Of a stretch of DNA of 64,000 bases, positions 12,169 to 21,224 are shown piece after piece (the first letter of the stretch is position 1; the number at the start of each line of letters is the position of its first letter). The notes below the pieces were generated by a model. The model saw nothing but the letters and a program-made list of their open reading frames with translations, had not been told where the DNA came from and ran no database searches. The position numbers and the translations under genes are program-made. The stretch is from Halomonas sp. SpR8 (GTDB lineage Bacteria > Pseudomonadota > Gammaproteobacteria > Pseudomonadales > Halomonadaceae), in assembly GCF_031010195.1 (NCBI RefSeq), contig NZ_JAUAMC010000002.1, positions 434,001-498,000 of the forward strand. Reading direction: 5' to 3'.

Positions 12169-12200
12169 CGGCGGCTGGTTTACACTGGCCGCCGTCTTTA
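12169..12200 (+). terminator. Possible weak terminator after the dodecin gene
   Basis: A perfect 7-bp stem CGGCGGC/GCCGCCG with a 12-base loop is followed by TCTTTATT, a poor T-run. It could terminate def-fmt-rsmB-dodecin transcription ahead of trkA. Confidence 0.45.
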
Positions 12201-12250
12201 TTGCAGCGCATGATAGACGTACCTGAACGACCATTTACGTCTTCAACGTC

Positions 12251-12282
12251 AGGACTGAGTCCTAAGACCGTCTCCTGGTCTT
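12251..12282 (+). promoter_or_regulatory. Two adjacent small hairpins in the trkA leader
   Basis: AGGAC-TGA-GTCCT is followed immediately by AAGACC, seven bases, then GGTCTT. Both dyads are perfect and sit 44-75 bases before the trkA start. They could be leader RNA hairpins or an operator. No known binding site was recognised. Confidence 0.3.
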
Positions 12283-12325
12283 AACGATATTGCGCTGGCG
12301 CTTTTAATGGAACCGATGCTCAGTA

Positions 12326-13699
12326 ATGAAAATCATCATTCTCGGCGCCGGCCAGGTCGGCGGCACACTGGCAGAACACCTCGCCCGCGAGGAGAACGAC
12401 ATCACCGTCGTTGATACTGACGCCAAAAAACTACGCGACCTGCACACTAAAATCGATATCCGCACCGTCACCGGGGCGGGCTCCTACCCGATTGTACTAC
12501 GCCAGGCAGGCTGCGAAGACGCCGATATGTTGATCGCCGTCACCAATAGCGACGAGATCAACATGATCGCCTGCCAGGTCGCTCACACGCTGTTTCGCAC
12601 CCCAACCAAAATTGCCCGCGTGCGCGCCACGGCGTACTTAACCCGCAAGGGGCTGTTCGCCCACGAAGCGATTCCCATCGATGTACTGATCAGCCCCGAG
12701 CAGGTGGTCACCGACCATGTGCGCCGCTTGATCGAGCACCCCGGCGCCCTGCAGGTACTGGAGTTTGCCGGTGGTTTGGTTCAACTGGTGGCGGTGAAAG
12801 CCTTCTACGGCGGCCCGCTAGTGGGCCAGGACTTGGCCTTTCTGCGTCGTCATATGCCCAACGTGGATACCCGTGTGGCGGCGATTTACCGCCGCAGCCG
12901 ACCGATCATTCCCCGCGGCGATACGGTGATCGAAGCCGACGACGAAGTATTCTTCCTCGCCGCACGACGGGATATTCGCGCGGTGATGAGCGAGCTACGC
13001 CGGGTCGAACGGGACTTCCGTCGCGTGGTGATTGCCGGGGGCGGCAATATCGGCGAACGCCTGGCGGAACATTTGGAGCATAGTCACCAGGTCAAAATCA
13101 TCGAGCACAGCCTGGAGCGCTGCACCACGCTCTCCGAGCGGCTGGACCGCACCGTGGTGCTCCACGGCAGCGCCACCAGCAAGCGTTTGCTGGAAGAAGA
13201 GAACATCGAAGAGTGCGATATCTTCTGCGCGCTGACCAACGACGACGAAGTCAATATCATGTCGTCGCTGCTAGCCAAGCGCTTAGGCGCCAAGAAGGTG
13301 CTCACGCTGATTAACAACGCCGCCTATGTGGATTTGGTACAGGGTGGCGAGATCGATATTGCCATCTCACCCCAGCAAGCCACCATCGGTAGCCTGCTCA
13401 CCCACGTACGCCGGGGCGATATCGTCAACGTCCACTCGCTGCGCCGGGGCGCCGCCGAGGCCATTGAAGCCATTGCCCACGGCGACAAACAGTCGTCTAA
13501 AGTAGTCGGCCGCACGATTCGCGAGATCGACCTGCCCGACGGCACGACGATTGGCGCGATTGTGCGCGGCAAAGAGGTCATCATCGCCCATGGCGATGTG
13601 ATGGTAGAGAGCGGCGACCACGTGATTCTATTTGTGATCGACAAGCGCCGCATCCGCGATGTGGAGCGCCTGTTCCAAGTCGGTTTAACGTTCTTTTGA
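12326..13699 (+). CDS. trkA: Trk potassium uptake peripheral NAD-binding subunit TrkA
   Basis: TrkA is the cytoplasmic gating ring that binds NAD(H)/ATP and controls the TrkH channel. The 457-residue protein has two RCK units in tandem, each with a Rossmann nucleotide loop ([16 protein letters not shown] at the N-terminus; [16 protein letters not shown] at about residue 235) and a RCK-C domain. Length matches E. coli TrkA. The membrane subunit gene follows 52 bases later. In halophiles that balance salt with K+ and organic solutes, this uptake system is central to osmoadaptation. Confidence 0.96.
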   Translation: MKIIILGAGQVGGTLAEHLAREENDITVVDTDAKKLRDLHTKIDIRTVTGAGSYPIVLRQAGCEDADMLIAVTNSDEINMIACQVAHTLFRTPTKIARVRATAYLTRKGLFAHEAIPIDVLISPEQVVTDHVRRLIEHPGALQVLEFAGGLVQLVAVKAFYGGPLVGQDLAFLRRHMPNVDTRVAAIYRRSRPIIPRGDTVIEADDEVFFLAARRDIRAVMSELRRVERDFRRVVIAGGGNIGERLAEHLEHSHQVKIIEHSLERCTTLSERLDRTVVLHGSATSKRLLEEENIEECDIFCALTNDDEVNIMSSLLAKRLGAKKVLTLINNAAYVDLVQGGEIDIAISPQQATIGSLLTHVRRGDIVNVHSLRRGAAEAIEAIAHGDKQSSKVVGRTIREIDLPDGTTIGAIVRGKEVIIAHGDVMVESGDHVILFVIDKRRIRDVERLFQVGLTFF

Positions 13700-13751
13700 T
13701 AACCCTAGAATCCCTGCCACTGGCGGCTAATAACAGGAGCATGCGACAACC

Positions 13752-15200
13752 ATGAGTCTGCGGGTTATTTTGCGCATTTTGGGGCTGCTACTGATGCTGT
13801 TCAGCCTGACCATGCTCCCTCCCACGCTGATTTCACTGTGGTTTCGCGATGGCGTGTGGAGTGCCTTTATTAGCGGCATTGCGATTTCTGTCTCCACAGG
13901 GCTGCTGCTTTACCTGCCCAATCGGCGCTCGCAAAAAGAGCTGCGCATCCGCGATGGCTTTATTATTGCCGCGATGTTCTGGACGGTGCTGGCGCTGTTC
14001 GGCTCGCTGCCGCTGATGCTATTTGGCGAAGGCTCGCTGGGCATCACCGACGCGGTATTTGAGTCGTTTTCCGGTTTGACCACTACCGGTGCCACCGTGA
14101 TTACCGGTATCGATTTTTTACCCGCATCGATTCTCTACTACCGCCAGCAGCTCCAGTGGTTGGGCGGCATGGGTATCGTCGTTCTGGCCGTTGCCATTTT
14201 GCCGACCCTGGGGGTGGGGGGTATGGCGCTTTACCGCACCGAGATCCCGGGGCCGCTTAAAGACTCCAAGCTCACCCCACGGATTACCGAGACTGCCAAG
14301 GCGCTCTGGTACATCTACGCTACCCTCACTCTCGCTTGCATGGTGGCCTACATGCTAGCCGGGATGGACTGGTTCGACGCCTTGAGTCATAGCTTCTCGA
14401 CCGTTGCCTTAGGCGGGTTTTCTACTTACGACGCCAGCATCGGCTACTTTGATAGCGCGACGATTGAAATGATATGTGTCGGCTTTATGTTGATTTCGGC
14501 GTTCAGTTTTAGCCTGCATTTCATCGCCTGGCGTGAAAAAAGCGTGATGCACTATTTTCACGACCCAGAAGCAAGCTTTCTAATGCTCTTTCTGCTCGCA
14601 CTGGCTGTGGTCACCGTGCTTTCGCTATGGCTCACCGATACCTATGACACCGTACGCGGTCTCCGTCACGGGGTTTTCCAGGTCGTTTCTGTTGCTACGA
14701 CCGCGGGCTTTAGCGTTGCTGACTTCTCCATGTGGCCCGGTGCTCTGCCCTTTCTGTTGTTTGTGGCGGCCTTCGTGGGTGGCTGCTCCGGCTCTACCGG
14801 CGGAGGCATGAAAGTGATCCGGATTATTTTGATCATCAAACAGGGCATGCGCGAAATTATGCGCCTGATCCACCCCAATGCGGTGATTGCGGTCAAAGTG
14901 GGCAAGGTCAGCGTTCCCGATAGCATTGCCCAAGCGGTCTGGGGGTTCTTTTCGGTGTACGTTCTGCTGTTCTTTTTAATGCTGGTGGGGGTGATGGCGA
15001 CCGGAGTTGATCAGGTAACCGCCTGGTCGACGGTAGGGTCAGCGCTCAACAACCTCGGCCCTGCGCTGGGTGAGTCCCACACTCACTATGGCGACATGCC
15101 CAGCCTGGCGAAATGGATACTGGTCATGGCCATGCTGCTAGGACGCTTGGAAATTTTTACGGTACTGGTGCTATTTACCCCCGCCTTCTGGCGGCGCTAA
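13752..15200 (+). CDS. trkH: Trk potassium transporter membrane subunit (TrkH family)
   Basis: This is the K+-conducting membrane subunit, a 482-residue protein of four M1-P-M2 repeats. Selectivity-filter-like glycine segments are visible at SGLTTTGATVITG, STVALGGFST, TTAGFSVADF and ALNNLGPALGE, and the regulatory segment FVGGCSGSTGGGMKV lies in the third repeat. It is encoded directly downstream of trkA, as is usual for trkH. A paralogue such as trkI could exist elsewhere. An AGGAG lies 12 bases before the ATG, a rather long spacing. Confidence 0.94.
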   Translation: MSLRVILRILGLLLMLFSLTMLPPTLISLWFRDGVWSAFISGIAISVSTGLLLYLPNRRSQKELRIRDGFIIAAMFWTVLALFGSLPLMLFGEGSLGITDAVFESFSGLTTTGATVITGIDFLPASILYYRQQLQWLGGMGIVVLAVAILPTLGVGGMALYRTEIPGPLKDSKLTPRITETAKALWYIYATLTLACMVAYMLAGMDWFDALSHSFSTVALGGFSTYDASIGYFDSATIEMICVGFMLISAFSFSLHFIAWREKSVMHYFHDPEASFLMLFLLALAVVTVLSLWLTDTYDTVRGLRHGVFQVVSVATTAGFSVADFSMWPGALPFLLFVAAFVGGCSGSTGGGMKVIRIILIIKQGMREIMRLIHPNAVIAVKVGKVSVPDSIAQAVWGFFSVYVLLFFLMLVGVMATGVDQVTAWSTVGSALNNLGPALGESHTHYGDMPSLAKWILVMAMLLGRLEIFTVLVLFTPAFWRR

Positions 15201-15249
15201 GCCCTTAACAACCGTCCTTAACAACGCCCTTAACAACGCCCTTAACAAC
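15201..15249. repeat. Four tandem copies of a 12-13 bp unit after trkH
   Basis: The unit GCCCTTAACAAC is present at 15201-15212, 15226-15237 and 15238-15249. A 13-bp variant (CGTCCTTAACAAC) sits at 15213-15225. It begins at the base after the trkH stop codon. The copies are direct, without spacers, so this is a minisatellite and not a CRISPR. Confidence 0.85.
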
Positions 15250-15331
15250 AGTACTGAACATTAGCCATTCACATCGGTCATCCGCATTAGATATACACAT
15301 CAGTCCCACTTATTGATTTTGAGAGCTGTTA

Positions 15332-16603
15332 ATGAACCACGATGATACGTCTCACCAAGAAACGTCGCTTGAAGACACAGGACTACAGTCGGCCAAGTCA
15401 GCCGCGCTGCCTGCGACGAGCGGACCGCTAAAAACGATCACCGTTGGTGAAACACGCTACACGCTACTGGGCACGGCGCATGTGTCGGCGGAAAGCGCCG
15501 ACGATGTGCGCAAGCTGATCGATAGCGGGACATTCGATGCCGTGGCAATCGAACTCTGCGATGCCCGCCACCACAGCATGTCCAACCCGGATGCCATGGG
15601 TGAGCAGGACCTATTTCAAGTATTTAGGGAAGGCAAAGCGGGCATGGTCGCGGCGAGCTTAGCCCTGGGCGCTTTTCAGCAGCGGATTGCCGACCAATCC
15701 GGCATTCAGCCGGGGGCCGAAATGCGCGCCGCCGTTGAAGAAGCCAGCCGCCGCAAGCTACCGTTACTGCTGGTTGATCGCGATGTAGGGTTAACCCTGA
15801 AACGCATCTACAGCAATGTGCCCTGGTGGCAACGCTTCTCGCTGTTTTCAGGCCTGCTAGGCAGCGTGCTCTCCCGCCAGGATGTCTCCAAAGAGGATAT
15901 CGAAAAGCTCAAAGAGGGCGATATGCTGGAGGCCACCTTCAGTGAGTTTGCCGCTGAGTCGGAAGCGCTGTATACACCGCTGATTCGCGAGCGCGACCGC
16001 TATATGGCCCTGCGTTTGGCCGAAGACGCTCCGCCAGGGCGCTATCAACACGTGCTCGTCGTGCTTGGCGCAGGCCACCTCAAGGGCACCGGCGAACACC
16101 TTGAAGCGCCACTGCCCGCCGAGCCAAAAGTAGAGCGTGAGTCGCTGGAGTCCACCCCGCCGCCGTCCAAGGTTTGGAAAGCGCTGCCGTGGCTGATTAC
16201 CGCCTTGGTGCTTACCGGCTTTGCGATTGGTTTTTCGCGCAACACCGACCTGGGCTGGCAACTGGTACTTGAGTGGTTCTTGATTAACGGTATCCTCTCC
16301 GGTGGCGCGACGATTATCGCCCTGGCGCACCCGGTGACCGTGATTGCCACCTTCTTTGCTGCGCCGCTGACCTCGCTGAACCCCACTATCGGTGCCGGCT
16401 TCGTAGCCGCCGGGGTTGAGCTGTTTATGCGCAAACCCAAAGTGCGCGATTTTTCATCGCTGCGCCACGATGTCACCCAACTGAAAGGTTGGTGGAAAAA
16501 CCGCGTATCGCGCACCCTGCTGGTGTTTATTCTCGCTACGCTAGGTTCCGCGGTTGGCACCTGGGTGGCCGGGTTCAGAATCGCTGGCGCGCTGTTTGGC
16601 TAG
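15332..16603 (+). CDS. TraB/PrgY-family membrane protein
   Basis: The family is related to the TIKI/EreA-like proteases and to PrgY, the enterococcal pheromone-limiting protein; the bacterial role is mostly unknown. The 423-residue protein begins with a Ser/Thr-rich tail of about 35 residues. It then has LLGTAHVSAESADDV, AIELCDARH and VVLGAGHLKGTGEHL, which carry the conserved GTAHVS, Glu and GxGH residues. The C-terminal third contains about four membrane segments (WLITALVLTGFAIGF, ILSGGATIIALAHP, TLLVFILATLGSAVG and one between). The last 63 bases overlap the 3' end of the opposite gene. Confidence 0.85.
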   Translation: MNHDDTSHQETSLEDTGLQSAKSAALPATSGPLKTITVGETRYTLLGTAHVSAESADDVRKLIDSGTFDAVAIELCDARHHSMSNPDAMGEQDLFQVFREGKAGMVAASLALGAFQQRIADQSGIQPGAEMRAAVEEASRRKLPLLLVDRDVGLTLKRIYSNVPWWQRFSLFSGLLGSVLSRQDVSKEDIEKLKEGDMLEATFSEFAAESEALYTPLIRERDRYMALRLAEDAPPGRYQHVLVVLGAGHLKGTGEHLEAPLPAEPKVERESLESTPPPSKVWKALPWLITALVLTGFAIGFSRNTDLGWQLVLEWFLINGILSGGATIIALAHPVTVIATFFAAPLTSLNPTIGAGFVAAGVELFMRKPKVRDFSSLRHDVTQLKGWWKNRVSRTLLVFILATLGSAVGTWVAGFRIAGALFG

Positions 16604-17341
16604 GCGCTGCATGGCGGCTGTCGGCGGGTCGATTTTGTGATGCAATCGGCTCGCCGCGTAGCTATCGTTAAACACCTCAAAGTAGTCATCCAGCACGTCC
16701 GCTGCCGCCGTATCCCCACCCTGACGCAACAGCTCGATCGCCACTTCCGCCGTACATAAATGCGCTTTTGATGCCGGTTTGCGCAGCCGGTAGCGGGTCT
16801 CTCGCTCGCTCTTCAGTGGCAGTACCGGAAGACCGTCCAGGTAAGCGCTTTTACGAAACATGCGCCGCGCCTGACGCCAGGTGCCATCCAGAATAATAAA
16901 CACGGGAATGCGCGCCTGCGCTTTCGCTGCATGCACCGCGTCAATACCCACCACACGATCCGCGTAGTCGGGTTGATCATCGGGGAAAATCACAAAGGGC
17001 GCGTAGCGAGGGTCTTTTAGCAGCGCGGCTAACTGGGCATCCGGCGCTACGCGGTACCAGGTAAATACCTGCGTCGTGGTGATCACATCGCGAATCAAAC
17101 GCCCGGTATTGGTCGGCTTATAGTGCTCGATGGGGTGTGTTAACAGCCATACTTGGGCATGGCTCTCCGCCTTAACCTGATACGGACACAAGCAGTTCAG
17201 CACGGGTAGCTGACAGTGATCACAGCGGGTAACAAAACTACCCCGCGCTTTAAACTCCCGCCGCGGCGGACGCGTATGTTCACTGGTTGGGCTATCAACA
17301 TTCACAGAGCTCTCGCCAGCAGAGCTATCAAAAGCAGCCAT
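16541..17341 (-). CDS. tapT: DTW-domain tRNA-uridine aminocarboxypropyltransferase (TapT-like)
   Basis: TapT forms acp3U at position 47 of tRNAs from S-adenosylmethionine. The DTW family is recognised by the Cys cluster CDHCQLPVLNCLCPY, the LLTHPIEHYKPTNTGRLI motif, the signature LDGTWRQARRM, and the region RYRLRKPASKAHLCTAE. I start it at 17341 (MAAFDSS, 266 residues) because a GGAG lies six bases before that ATG; an in-frame start 45 bases upstream lacks one. An N-terminal extension of about 30 residues precedes the core. The 3' end runs 63 bases into the convergent TraB-family gene. A related paralogue (TuaA-type) cannot be excluded. Confidence 0.85.
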   Translation of the reverse strand: MAAFDSSAGESSVNVDSPTSEHTRPPRREFKARGSFVTRCDHCQLPVLNCLCPYQVKAESHAQVWLLTHPIEHYKPTNTGRLIRDVITTTQVFTWYRVAPDAQLAALLKDPRYAPFVIFPDDQPDYADRVVGIDAVHAAKAQARIPVFIILDGTWRQARRMFRKSAYLDGLPVLPLKSERETRYRLRKPASKAHLCTAEVAIELLRQGGDTAAADVLDDYFEVFNDSYAASRLHHKIDPPTAAMQRLAKQRASDSEPGHPGANRGT

Positions 17342-17418
17342 CCGTGCTCCGTAGTGTGGAAAAGGGCGCAGAGTATAAAGGAGCACGCCATCTTTTGCCG
17401 AATGTTTCCATCACACCG

Positions 17419-17506
17419 CCGTAAACCTAAAAACCTTCCAACGTTGACACCCAAAGCGCAACGCCGCTAAAGTCTCGTCAACTATTAAAGGTAAAAAGGT
17501 TTACAC
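17419..17506 (+). promoter_or_regulatory. Biotin operon promoter with two BirA-like half-sites
   Basis: TTGACA at 17444-17449, an 18-base spacer and TAAAGT at 17468-17473 form a good promoter for bioB. CCGTAAACC (17419-17427) and GGTTTACAC (17498-17506) resemble the two halves of the BirA operator (TTGTAAACC and GGTTTACAA; 7/9 and 8/9 matches). They are about 70 bases apart instead of the usual 14-16, so a classical operator is not present. The second half-site overlaps the bioB ribosome-binding region. Confidence 0.4.
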
Positions 17507-17508
17507 CC

Positions 17509-18585
17509 ATGATCGTGCCCCACGAGCAAAACCAGAAACAGCGCCACGACTGGACGCTGGACGAGATCAACGCGCTGTTTGCACTACCGTTTAATGACCT
17601 GCTGTTTCAAGCCCAGCAAGTGCACCGCGCCCACTTCGATGCTAACGCGGTTCAGGTCTCTACCCTTCTCTCGATTAAAACCGGCGCCTGCCCAGAGGAC
17701 TGCAAATACTGCCCCCAATCCGGCCACTACAATACCCAGCTGGAAAAAGAGAAGCTGCTGGAAATTGAAAAAGTCGTCGAACAAGCCAAGGCAGCCAAAG
17801 AAGCCGGCGCCAGCCGTTTTTGTATGGGCGCAGCCTGGCGCAGCCCCCGCGACAAAGACTTACTGCTGGTCGAAGAGATGGTTCGCCAAGTAAAAGCCGT
17901 GGGTTTGGAAACCTGCATGACCCTGGGTATGGTCGACGGCGAGCAGGCCAGCCGACTGGCCACCGCCGGGCTCGATTACTACAACCATAACCTGGATACC
18001 TCGCCGGAGTACTATGGCGAAATCATCACCACACGCACCTACAGCGACCGGCTGGAAACCCTCTCCAACGTGCGCGATGCGGGCATGAAAGTGTGTTCCG
18101 GGGGCATTCTCGGCATGGGTGAAGACGCCAAAGATCGTAGCGCCTTGCTGCAACAGCTGGCCAAACTCTCTCCGCACCCGGAATCCGTACCCATCAATAT
18201 GCTGGTCAAAGTACCCGGTACGCCGCTGGAAAATGTCGAAGACTTAGACCCCATCGAGTTTATCCGCGCTATTGCCGTCGCCCGCATTATGATGCCCCAG
18301 AGCCATGTGCGGCTCTCCGCTGGCCGCGAGCAGATGAGCGAATCGACCCAGGCGCTAGCGTTTTTAGCGGGCGCCAACTCGATCTTCTACGGGGATAAGC
18401 TGCTGACCACCGGCAATCCGCAGGTGGACCGTGACCGTGCTCTGTTTGCCAAGTTAGGCCTGCATCCGGAAAAGCTTGAAACCTGCGAGAGCGAAGATGT
18501 TCAAGCGACACGGCTCGCCCAACAAGCCCAGCAGCAAGCGCATGCCGAACGCGTTGCCGAGCTGGCGGTGGATGCCAGTGTCTAA
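17509..18585 (+). CDS. bioB: Biotin synthase
   Basis: BioB is a radical SAM enzyme that inserts sulfur into dethiobiotin. The 358-residue protein has the [4Fe-4S] motif C61-x3-C65-x2-C68 ([15 protein letters not shown]) and the YNHNLDTS motif. The Cys and Arg ligands of the second [2Fe-2S] cluster are also present ([29 protein letters not shown]). It is the first gene of the operon. The C-terminal 35 residues are Gln/Ala-rich. The bioF start lies 14 bases inside its 3' end. Confidence 0.97.
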   Translation: MIVPHEQNQKQRHDWTLDEINALFALPFNDLLFQAQQVHRAHFDANAVQVSTLLSIKTGACPEDCKYCPQSGHYNTQLEKEKLLEIEKVVEQAKAAKEAGASRFCMGAAWRSPRDKDLLLVEEMVRQVKAVGLETCMTLGMVDGEQASRLATAGLDYYNHNLDTSPEYYGEIITTRTYSDRLETLSNVRDAGMKVCSGGILGMGEDAKDRSALLQQLAKLSPHPESVPINMLVKVPGTPLENVEDLDPIEFIRAIAVARIMMPQSHVRLSAGREQMSESTQALAFLAGANSIFYGDKLLTTGNPQVDRDRALFAKLGLHPEKLETCESEDVQATRLAQQAQQQAHAERVAELAVDASV

Positions 18586-19735
18586 AGCGTGGCAACAGCG
18601 CTTAGCCGCTACCCGCTTAAGCCGCCAGCAGTCAAATCGCTGGCGAACCCGGCGCGTCATGGCAGTTGATGCGCTCGACTTTGCTGGTAACGACTATCTG
18701 GGCTTGGCTCAAGACCCAAGGGTGTGTGAGGCGCAGGCAGAGGGCGCGCACCTTTACGGCGCTGGCGCCGGTGCTTCGCATCTGGTTAGCGGACACCTGG
18801 AGGTTCACGACGCCCTGGAAGACGCCTTGGCACGCTGGACAGGCCGAGAACGTGCGCTGCTGTTTTCGACCGGCTATATGGCCAACCTTGGTGTACTGCA
18901 AGCGTTGGCTGATCGTCATACGGCTGTCTTCCAAGACCGTCTTAATCACGCGTCCTTACTGGACGGCGCTGCTTTAAGCGAGGCCCGCTCCCGGCGCTTT
19001 CATCACCGCGACACAAGCGATCTGGAAAACCTACTGGGTCGCAGTGAGTGCGCGCATAAACTCGTGGTCAGCGACGGTGTGTTTAGTATGGATGGTGATG
19101 TGGCCGACATCGCCAGCTTAGTCTCCGTCAGCCAACGCCATGACGCCTGGCTAATGATCGACGACGCCCATGGCGTGGGCGTGCTGGGTGAAAATGGCAG
19201 CGGCTGCGTGGGGAACGCCTGGGACAGCGCCGAGGTGCCGATTTTGGTCGGCACTTTAGGCAAAGCATTGGGAACCGCGGGGGCCTTTGTGGCCGGAGAT
19301 GCCGCGTTAATCGATCACTTAATCCAGTTTTCGCGCAGCTATATCTACACCACCGCCCAGCCCCCAGCGATTGCCGCGGCCACCCTCAAAGCGCTGGAGA
19401 TCGTTCAGGGTGAACCTGAATACCGTGCCCAGCTCAACGCCAACATCGCTTACTTCCGCCGCGAGGCGCTGAACCTAGGGCTTCCACTAAGCACCTCTGC
19501 CACGCCGATTCAGCCGCTGATCTTAGGAGATGAAGCGCGCACTCTTCAATGGGCAGCCCGGTTACAACAACAAGGCGTATACGTGGGGGCAATTCGCCCG
19601 CCAACGGTGCCCAAGGGGGAGGCCCGGCTGCGCATCACCCTAAGCGCTCGCCACCAGCGCGACAATATTGACCAACTGTTAGCGGCGCTCAACCACTGTC
19701 AGCATCAAGAGGCTTTATGCAGCCCCTGCGTTTAA
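18572..19735 (+). CDS. bioF: 8-amino-7-oxononanoate synthase
   Basis: BioF condenses pimeloyl-ACP and alanine in a PLP-dependent reaction. The open frame extends back to 18476, but I place the start at 18572 ([11 protein letters not shown]), giving 387 residues, the usual family length; the longer start would overlap bioB by 110 bases. Motifs are [46 protein letters not shown] and [12 protein letters not shown] with PLP lysine about K231. It overlaps bioB by 14 bases and bioH by 19. There is no strong Shine-Dalgarno, so translation is probably coupled to bioB. Confidence 0.94.
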   Translation: MPVSKAWQQRLAATRLSRQQSNRWRTRRVMAVDALDFAGNDYLGLAQDPRVCEAQAEGAHLYGAGAGASHLVSGHLEVHDALEDALARWTGRERALLFSTGYMANLGVLQALADRHTAVFQDRLNHASLLDGAALSEARSRRFHHRDTSDLENLLGRSECAHKLVVSDGVFSMDGDVADIASLVSVSQRHDAWLMIDDAHGVGVLGENGSGCVGNAWDSAEVPILVGTLGKALGTAGAFVAGDAALIDHLIQFSRSYIYTTAQPPAIAAATLKALEIVQGEPEYRAQLNANIAYFRREALNLGLPLSTSATPIQPLILGDEARTLQWAARLQQQGVYVGAIRPPTVPKGEARLRITLSARHQRDNIDQLLAALNHCQHQEALCSPCV

Positions 19736-20445
19736 TACTGCTCCCCGGCTGGGGAATCGACCGGCGTATCTGGCAGCCACTGCAGGCGCATTGGCCTGCC
19801 CACCTGACGGCCCAAGCAGTCGATTGGCCTGGCTACGACGATACTCCCCCGCTGGCAGCGAATGCCACGCTGACAGAGTTGGCGGAGGTGATGTCCGAGT
19901 CCTTAGCCAGCGATGCAGTATGGGTCGGCTGGTCGCTAGGCGGGTTACTGGCAGCGGCACTCCTTGAGGAGTTGCCCCCACCACGCGGGCTAATTCTACT
20001 CGGTGCCGGTAACACCTTCTGCGCTACAGATGGCGTCACTTCTGGCGAACTAAATGCCTTTCGACGTGCCTTTCAGCGCGACCCCACCGCGACCTGGCAA
20101 CACTTTTTGCGCTGGCAGGCGCAAGGCGAGCCCAGCTCCCGGCAGGCATACCGACAGTTAGGCGATTTACTGGGGGATACGCTACCCGCCGACATCACCA
20201 CACTCGCTACCGGCCTGGACTGGCTGGCGTCGATTGATAATCGCCAGCGTCTAGCGGCGGCCCCTTGCCCGGTGGTACGGCTCACCGGCGAACACGATCC
20301 ATTAATCGGCCCCGCCCAGCGCCGTGCCAGTGAACTTTTAACCGATGTTGGCCACTGCCCGATGCTCTCCCAGCCCCAGGCTCTCGCCGCCGCGATTACC
20401 CATCATGCCACCCAGATGGCTAGCGCCAACATGGCGGTTTTATGA
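19717..20445 (+). CDS. bioH: Pimeloyl-ACP methyl ester carboxylesterase BioH
   Basis: BioH hydrolyses pimeloyl-ACP methyl ester and so ends the disguised fatty-acid route to the pimelate moiety. The 242-residue alpha/beta hydrolase has LLPGWGIDRRIW (oxyanion region), the nucleophile GWSLGG with Ser73, the acid in LTGEHDPLIGP and the base in VGHCPML. Its position between bioF and bioC is strong support. It overlaps bioF by 19 bases and bioC by four. Confidence 0.93.
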   Translation: MQPLRLILLPGWGIDRRIWQPLQAHWPAHLTAQAVDWPGYDDTPPLAANATLTELAEVMSESLASDAVWVGWSLGGLLAAALLEELPPPRGLILLGAGNTFCATDGVTSGELNAFRRAFQRDPTATWQHFLRWQAQGEPSSRQAYRQLGDLLGDTLPADITTLATGLDWLASIDNRQRLAAAPCPVVRLTGEHDPLIGPAQRRASELLTDVGHCPMLSQPQALAAAITHHATQMASANMAVL

Positions 20446-21224
20446 ACGTTCTAACGATGAGCAACGATGCTGACTGGCAGGCACGGGTTGCCCACGCCTT
20501 CTCCCGGGCCGCCCCGCGCTACGATGCGCTCGCCAGCGCACAGCGCCAAATAGGTCAACGGCTTTGGGATTCGCTACCTGACCACGCCTATAACATACTC
20601 GATATTGGCTGCGGCACCGGTTACTGGACACACCAGTTGGCTGAACGTTACCCCTGCGCTCAGGTCACCGGGTTAGATTTAGCCCCCGGCATGCTGGCAC
20701 AAGCACGCCAGCGCTATGGTGACGCTATCCACTGGCAACAAGGCGACGCGGCGGCGCTGCCGTTTGGTAGGCATGCTTTTGATCTGGTGTTTTCCAACTT
20801 GGCGGTGCAGTGGTGCCGCGATATCGACTCAGTGATATCGGAACTTTGCCGCGTGCTTCGCCTTGGTGGTCAGGCGCATATCACGACGCTGCTACCCGGC
20901 ACTCTGGAAGAAATCGCCTTTGCCTGGCAGCGCCCCGAAGCGCTGCTGCAAACGCCCAATCACGCAAGAGTGGAACAGGCGATGGCTAAAAGCGGCTTAA
21001 CCATCAGCCAACAAACGGCCACCGTCGAGCGCTTTTACTACCCCGACCTGCAAGCCGTGATGGCTTCCATTAAAGGCGTCGGTGCCCAGCTTCCCCGGTC
21101 GAATAGCCGCCTTACCCGAGCGGATATTGCCGCTGCCAAAGCGCGCTTTGAGCAACTGCGCCAGCCGGAGGGCCTGCCGGTGAGCTACCACTGTTTAACG
21201 CTGCAATTGGAAAAACCGCTATGA
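20442..21224 (+). CDS. bioC: Malonyl-ACP O-methyltransferase BioC
   Basis: BioC methylates the free carboxyl of malonyl-ACP with SAM to start pimeloyl synthesis. The 260-residue class I methyltransferase opens with VAHAFSRAAPRYDALA, typical for BioC. It has the SAM loop ILDIGCGTGYWTHQLA and the acidic residue in VTGLDLAPGM, then FSNLAVQWCRD. The start overlaps the bioH stop in an ATGA; a second ATG five codons later is an alternative. The stop overlaps bioD by four. Confidence 0.95.
   Translation: MNVLTMSNDADWQARVAHAFSRAAPRYDALASAQRQIGQRLWDSLPDHAYNILDIGCGTGYWTHQLAERYPCAQVTGLDLAPGMLAQARQRYGDAIHWQQGDAAALPFGRHAFDLVFSNLAVQWCRDIDSVISELCRVLRLGGQAHITTLLPGTLEEIAFAWQRPEALLQTPNHARVEQAMAKSGLTISQQTATVERFYYPDLQAVMASIKGVGAQLPRSNSRLTRADIAAAKARFEQLRQPEGLPVSYHCLTLQLEKPL

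Noticed and set aside
13741..13755. Four-codon mini-ORF (ATG to TGA) overlapping the trkH start
   Set aside because: The AGGAG is only one base from its ATG, too close for efficient initiation; it is more likely the trkH ribosome-binding site at long spacing.
15201..15249. Repeat array considered as CRISPR
   Set aside because: Units of 12-13 bp are contiguous without spacers, so it is a simple tandem repeat. The same holds for 27429-27484.
18476..18571. Longer N-terminus for BioF
   Set aside because: It would overlap bioB by 110 bases and add 32 residues that BioF proteins do not have.
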